This document shows, piece by piece, positions 24,705 to 27,419 of a stretch of 27,419 nt of DNA. Numbering within the stretch: position 1 is the first letter of the stretch; each line of letters starts with the position of its first letter. Both the position numbers and the translations under genes were made by a program. The notes beneath the pieces were generated by a model. That model was not told the DNA's origin. It ran no database searches and saw only the letters and a list, made by a program, of their open reading frames with translations. This stretch comes from Candidatus Hodarchaeota archaeon. GTDB taxonomy: Archaea > Asgardarchaeota > Heimdallarchaeia > Hodarchaeales > Hodarchaeaceae. Where the stretch lies: contig JAEOSP010000065.1 in the NCBI GenBank assembly GCA_016840305.1, positions 1 to 27,419 on the forward strand. Direction: 5' to 3'.

Positions 24705-24918
24705 ATAGCAGATTATTAGATATTTTTTATTCCATAGATCAGATTTTCCTTGGATTCCTATTTCTAACCAATATAATTTGTACTTCTTCTATTATTGATT
24801 TTAACGTAAGTTTAATTTAATAGCTATTCTTTAGCTCTTTTATTGGTATAATTACTCGTTAACTTACTCTTAAGATCAAATCCAGATTTTTATGCCTGTA
24901 ATTATTATATTAACAATT

Positions 24919-24925
24919 AGGTGAT
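24919..24925 (+). promoter_or_regulatory. strong ribosome binding site for GGPP synthase
   Basis: AGGTGAT, complementary to the expected archaeal 16S tail, lies six bases before ATG 24932. It fixes the start. Confidence 0.75.
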
Positions 24926-24931
24926 TTTTAA

Positions 24932-25981
24932 ATGCCCGATGATGAATTAAAAACTGTTTTTTCTAAACTGAGCGTTCTTGGTAAATCTGTCGAAGAAAAA
25001 ATGTATGAATTTTTGCTTAAAGATGTAAATAATGATTTTAAAGATCTTGTTGCATGGCAAACTCATACAGGTGGGAAAAGATTACGTCCAGCTTTAACTA
25101 TTTTATTTGCAGAAGCATTTGGATCTTCTCCAAGTGATTCAGAGGTTCTTTCAGCAGCAGCAGGCATTGAATTAATTCATACTTATTCTTTAATTTTAGA
25201 TGATATTATTGATAGGGGTGATCTTCGTAGGGGACAACCTACTACTCGTGCTAAGTACGGGGATGAGTTTGCAATTTTATCAGCTATTATTCATCGTGAA
25301 GCAGTTTATGAGGCAGCTAAAGCAACCGGTAAGCATATTAACCAATCCATCGCCATTTATTCGCAAACAATTCGTCGATTAACTGAAGGTGAACGTTTAG
25401 ATGTTCTTTTTGAGCAGAAAGAGGAAAGAGAAAATGAATACTTCAAAGATTATCGATTTAACGAGGTAACACTAGCGGATTATCTAAGAATGATAACAGG
25501 GAAAACAGCTGCTTTATTAGCAGCTGCATGCAGATTAGGAGCAATAGTAGGAGGCGCTTCTTTAGATGAACAAGCTTGTGCAGAGAAATATGGTTGGTCA
25601 ACTGGGGTTGCATTCCAGATTGCGGATGATTATTTAGATATCTTTTCTGCCGTGGATACATTTGGTAAAGTTATCTATAAAGATATCATTGAGCAAAAAC
25701 TTGGTAATTTTGTTATAGTTCAAGCACTCAAGATGTTAGATGATAATGATGCTCAATTACTTAAAGAATTTATAACAGATAAGAATTTAACAGACGATGA
25801 CAGGGTTAAAAAATGCATTCCCCTCATTGAAAAATCCCAAGTAAAGAAACATGTTATGAATGAGGCAGAAAAATGGTCTCACAAAGCAAAAATGATTTTA
25901 TCTACAATTGAGTTTGAAAAAGAGGAGAAAAAGATACTTTTGGAGAAAATTGCTGATTTTTCTGTGAAGAGAGCATATTGA
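24932..25981 (+). CDS. geranylgeranyl diphosphate synthase (polyprenyl synthetase)
   Basis: 349 aa. Condenses IPP with allylic diphosphates to make C20 GGPP, the precursor of archaeal ether-lipid side chains. Visible: GGKRLRP at 47-53 (diphosphate-binding), first Asp-rich motif DDIID at 90-94 followed by the RR-containing segment, and second motif DDYLD at 232-236 with TFGK nearby. Tyr85, five residues before the first motif, is the aromatic residue that limits chain length in archaeal type I GGPP synthases, so C20 product is likely. A modest insertion around residues 160-178 (EQKEERENEYFKDYRF) is notable. It converges with the TFE gene, 13 bases between stop codons. Confidence 0.93.
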   Translation: MPDDELKTVFSKLSVLGKSVEEKMYEFLLKDVNNDFKDLVAWQTHTGGKRLRPALTILFAEAFGSSPSDSEVLSAAAGIELIHTYSLILDDIIDRGDLRRGQPTTRAKYGDEFAILSAIIHREAVYEAAKATGKHINQSIAIYSQTIRRLTEGERLDVLFEQKEERENEYFKDYRFNEVTLADYLRMITGKTAALLAAACRLGAIVGGASLDEQACAEKYGWSTGVAFQIADDYLDIFSAVDTFGKVIYKDIIEQKLGNFVIVQALKMLDDNDAQLLKEFITDKNLTDDDRVKKCIPLIEKSQVKKHVMNEAEKWSHKAKMILSTIEFEKEEKKILLEKIADFSVKRAY

Positions 25982-25994
25982 AGAAAAAATGTAA

Positions 25995-26672
25995 CTACTT
26001 CGTGGCTTTCTCCATTCGAGCTTCTATGCCCTGAATATCTTCCAAACCAGTTTTAAGCGCTTTTTCAACATCACTGATTTTACTTTGAAGTACTGCAATG
26101 GTAGAAGCATTTTCTTTTTGAGCAAGTTCTTGGCCACAAACCGTACAAATAAATCCCAATTCAAATGCATCAGAGAAAGTTACAGGGGTATGCCCTTCTT
26201 CACATACATAGAGCAAATTCCTTTGTTCATAATCTAAACGCTGTTTGAGCTTTTTAATTGTCTGTTTCCGTCTACTCACAATTAAATCTCGAATTCTCTC
26301 CCAGATAGGTGACCAGTAATACACGAAATATCCAGTTTCTTTATCACGAACTCTTCTGTATCTAGCTAGTGATCTTTCATTTAACTTGTAAAGGGATTTT
26401 CGTACTTCTTTTAAGGCAATTCGAACAAGTTGATCCTCTTCGCTTTTTTCCTCTTCTTTAGGTGCTTCAGAATCTTCTTGAACGAATTCTATGCCCTCAT
26501 TCAAAGTATTCACGATATCTTCATCAATAATCTCACGATGGTCAAGTAGGACATTTAAGACCTTCACGGTTACTTCATCGGTTAGTTGTAAGATGATATC
26601 ATCTAATTGTGAATAGGGCACGGTGCATCCTTCTCCATTAGTGAGCTTAGGACATTTGGCATTAGTATTCAT
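25995..26672 (-). CDS. tfe: transcription initiation factor TFE alpha (TFIIE-alpha homologue)
   Basis: 225 aa. TFE helps melt the promoter and stabilises the open complex of archaeal RNA polymerase. The N-terminal winged helix spans about residues 25-125 and ends with the conserved ARYRRVRDKETGYFVYYW wing. A highly acidic insertion (about 64-80, EDSEAPKEEEKSEED) splits the helices of the winged helix. A long charged helix (about 123-152) leads to a zinc ribbon C157, H161, C176, C179. Its first knuckle reads CEEGH where TFEs normally have CPxC, so one Cys ligand seems replaced by His. A C-terminal coil follows. Two extra Cys (7, 16) lie at the N-terminus. It follows the Roadblock gene by 34 bases. 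Confidence 0.92.
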   Translation of the reverse strand: MNTNAKCPKLTNGEGCTVPYSQLDDIILQLTDEVTVKVLNVLLDHREIIDEDIVNTLNEGIEFVQEDSEAPKEEEKSEEDQLVRIALKEVRKSLYKLNERSLARYRRVRDKETGYFVYYWSPIWERIRDLIVSRRKQTIKKLKQRLDYEQRNLLYVCEEGHTPVTFSDAFELGFICTVCGQELAQKENASTIAVLQSKISDVEKALKTGLEDIQGIEARMEKATK

Positions 26673-26706
26673 TTATCTAATAACAGAAAAAGGGTGGAAA
26701 AGTGAA

Positions 26707-27180
26707 TCAAAAGTTATCTAGTTCTTTTAAAGCAGCCATAATTGACTGAGATTCTTGTTTTTTAATTTTAACTGCAGAAGGCTCAGTTAATCTATCCATT
26801 AGTCGCGATAAAGACTCAGATGATTCTTTCATTCGCATACGAATTAATCCAAGCTGAGCATCGGATTCAGCAACTACTACCAATACACCACGTTCTCCGC
26901 TTTGCGCAGTTAATATTTTCCCATCAGAAAACTCTGCTAACATAATTCCAAGCGCACCAAGAGTAAGGGTACTTCCCTGCTCAGCTGCGCCACAAAAAAC
27001 TGCAGATGCTATGGCACCAATGCTTTCAAGGTCAAATGCACCCATAGTTTCAGAGACTAGTAATCTGGAAGCTCTAGCAATAGTTAAACCAGTTCTGTCG
27101 CCCAATAAAGTAACTTTAATAGAAGTATCACTTTTTAATAGACGAGTTAACTCGCGGTGGATATCGTCTCGTTGTTGCAT
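26707..27180 (-). CDS. Roadblock/LC7 domain protein
   Basis: 157 aa. A clearer Roadblock/LC7 domain than that at 4657: helix DIHRELTRLLKSD, strand IKVTLLGDRTGLTIARAS, the long helix DLESIGAIASAVFCGA, strand STLTLGALGIMLAEFSDG, strand ILTAQSGERGVLVVVAESD, and a final helix LGLIRMRMKESSESLSRLMD. Roadblock proteins usually form homodimers that bind or activate Ras/Rag-like GTPases. Pairing with TFE in one operon is not what I know for eukaryotes and hints at a transcription-coupled or merely co-expressed role. Start ATG 27180 has GGTGT upstream, and a TATA box lies at 27262-27273. Confidence 0.85.
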   Translation of the reverse strand: MQQRDDIHRELTRLLKSDTSIKVTLLGDRTGLTIARASRLLVSETMGAFDLESIGAIASAVFCGAAEQGSTLTLGALGIMLAEFSDGKILTAQSGERGVLVVVAESDAQLGLIRMRMKESSESLSRLMDRLTEPSAVKIKKQESQSIMAALKELDNF

Positions 27181-27261
27181 AAAGTCTACACCTAATTCTG
27201 ATAAACGTACAATTCAGACATACATTCAAAGAACGTATTTAACGCTAGTCCTTAAATTCTT

Positions 27262-27273
27262 TTTTATATATAA
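27262..27273 (-). promoter_or_regulatory. TATA box of the Roadblock-TFE operon
   Basis: On the minus strand TTATATATAAAA is a strong archaeal TATA box. Transcription would begin near 27240, giving a leader of about 60 nt before ATG 27180. Confidence 0.5.
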
Positions 27274-27419
27274 GTTTATTACATTATAATCCTCTAACCA
27301 GATTTCTAGCCTTATTACTATCATACAACCTGGGAACGGCAATTATATGCTTTCTTTGTGCTTATTTCTTTGTTTACTCATGTATACAAAGTCTTGCACA
27401 ATTAAATTTGCTATCACTA

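Noticed and set aside
1..27419. CRISPR array, integrase or prophage
   Set aside because: No regularly spaced direct repeats, integrase or phage structural gene is seen anywhere in the window.

Overview
This AT-rich window reads as a chromosomal segment of an archaeon, most probably an Asgard (Promethearchaeota) lineage. The archaeal markers are a TFE-alpha (TFIIE-alpha) gene, the ArcS/RaSEA pair for archaeosine, a short-chain GGPP synthase with an archaeal chain-length signature, archaeal TATA boxes with short leaders, and GGTGAT-type ribosome binding sites. The Asgard lean rests on two Roadblock/LC7 proteins, a third protein ending in a longin/roadblock-like domain, and an apparent relative of the eukaryotic RPB5 jaw. 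I cannot place it more precisely from the sequence alone.

Layout. Positions 1-4.4 kb form a TnpB-rich patch: one intact IS1341-type tnpB with a recognisable right end and omega-RNA hairpin (601-1910), and two decayed minus-strand relatives of another TnpB lineage (121-303 and 3814-4362). They flank a minus-strand pair of a PLP aminotransferase and a small unknown protein. From 4.6 to 14.9 kb lie mostly lineage-specific genes: a Roadblock protein, a 0.7-kb gene-free stretch with hairpins, a putative RPB5-jaw/zinc-ribbon protein divergent from an ATP-grasp-like protein, a DUF5752-like protein, a TPR + beta-sandwich protein, a membrane protein with a cytoplasmic HEPN-like tail, a helical protein, and a degenerate FtsZ-like + longin-like fusion.

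From 15 to 18.1 kb the translationally coupled arcS-raSEA pair makes archaeosine (G+15) in tRNA. From 22.55 down to 18.1 kb runs a heat-shock operon on the minus strand: HTH regulator - grpE - dnaK - dnaJ, with a palindrome between a TATA box and the likely transcription start. A coiled-coil protein and a HAD phosphatase follow, then GGPP synthase for membrane lipids, convergent with a Roadblock-TFE operon.

How the genes fit together: translation and protein quality (archaeosine, Hsp70 system), lipid precursor supply and basal transcription (TFE) are housekeeping. The genes between them carry building blocks linked to eukaryote-like biology (Roadblock, longin, RPB5-like, TPR/Ig-like). I see no CRISPR array, tRNA, rRNA, prophage or complete defence island.
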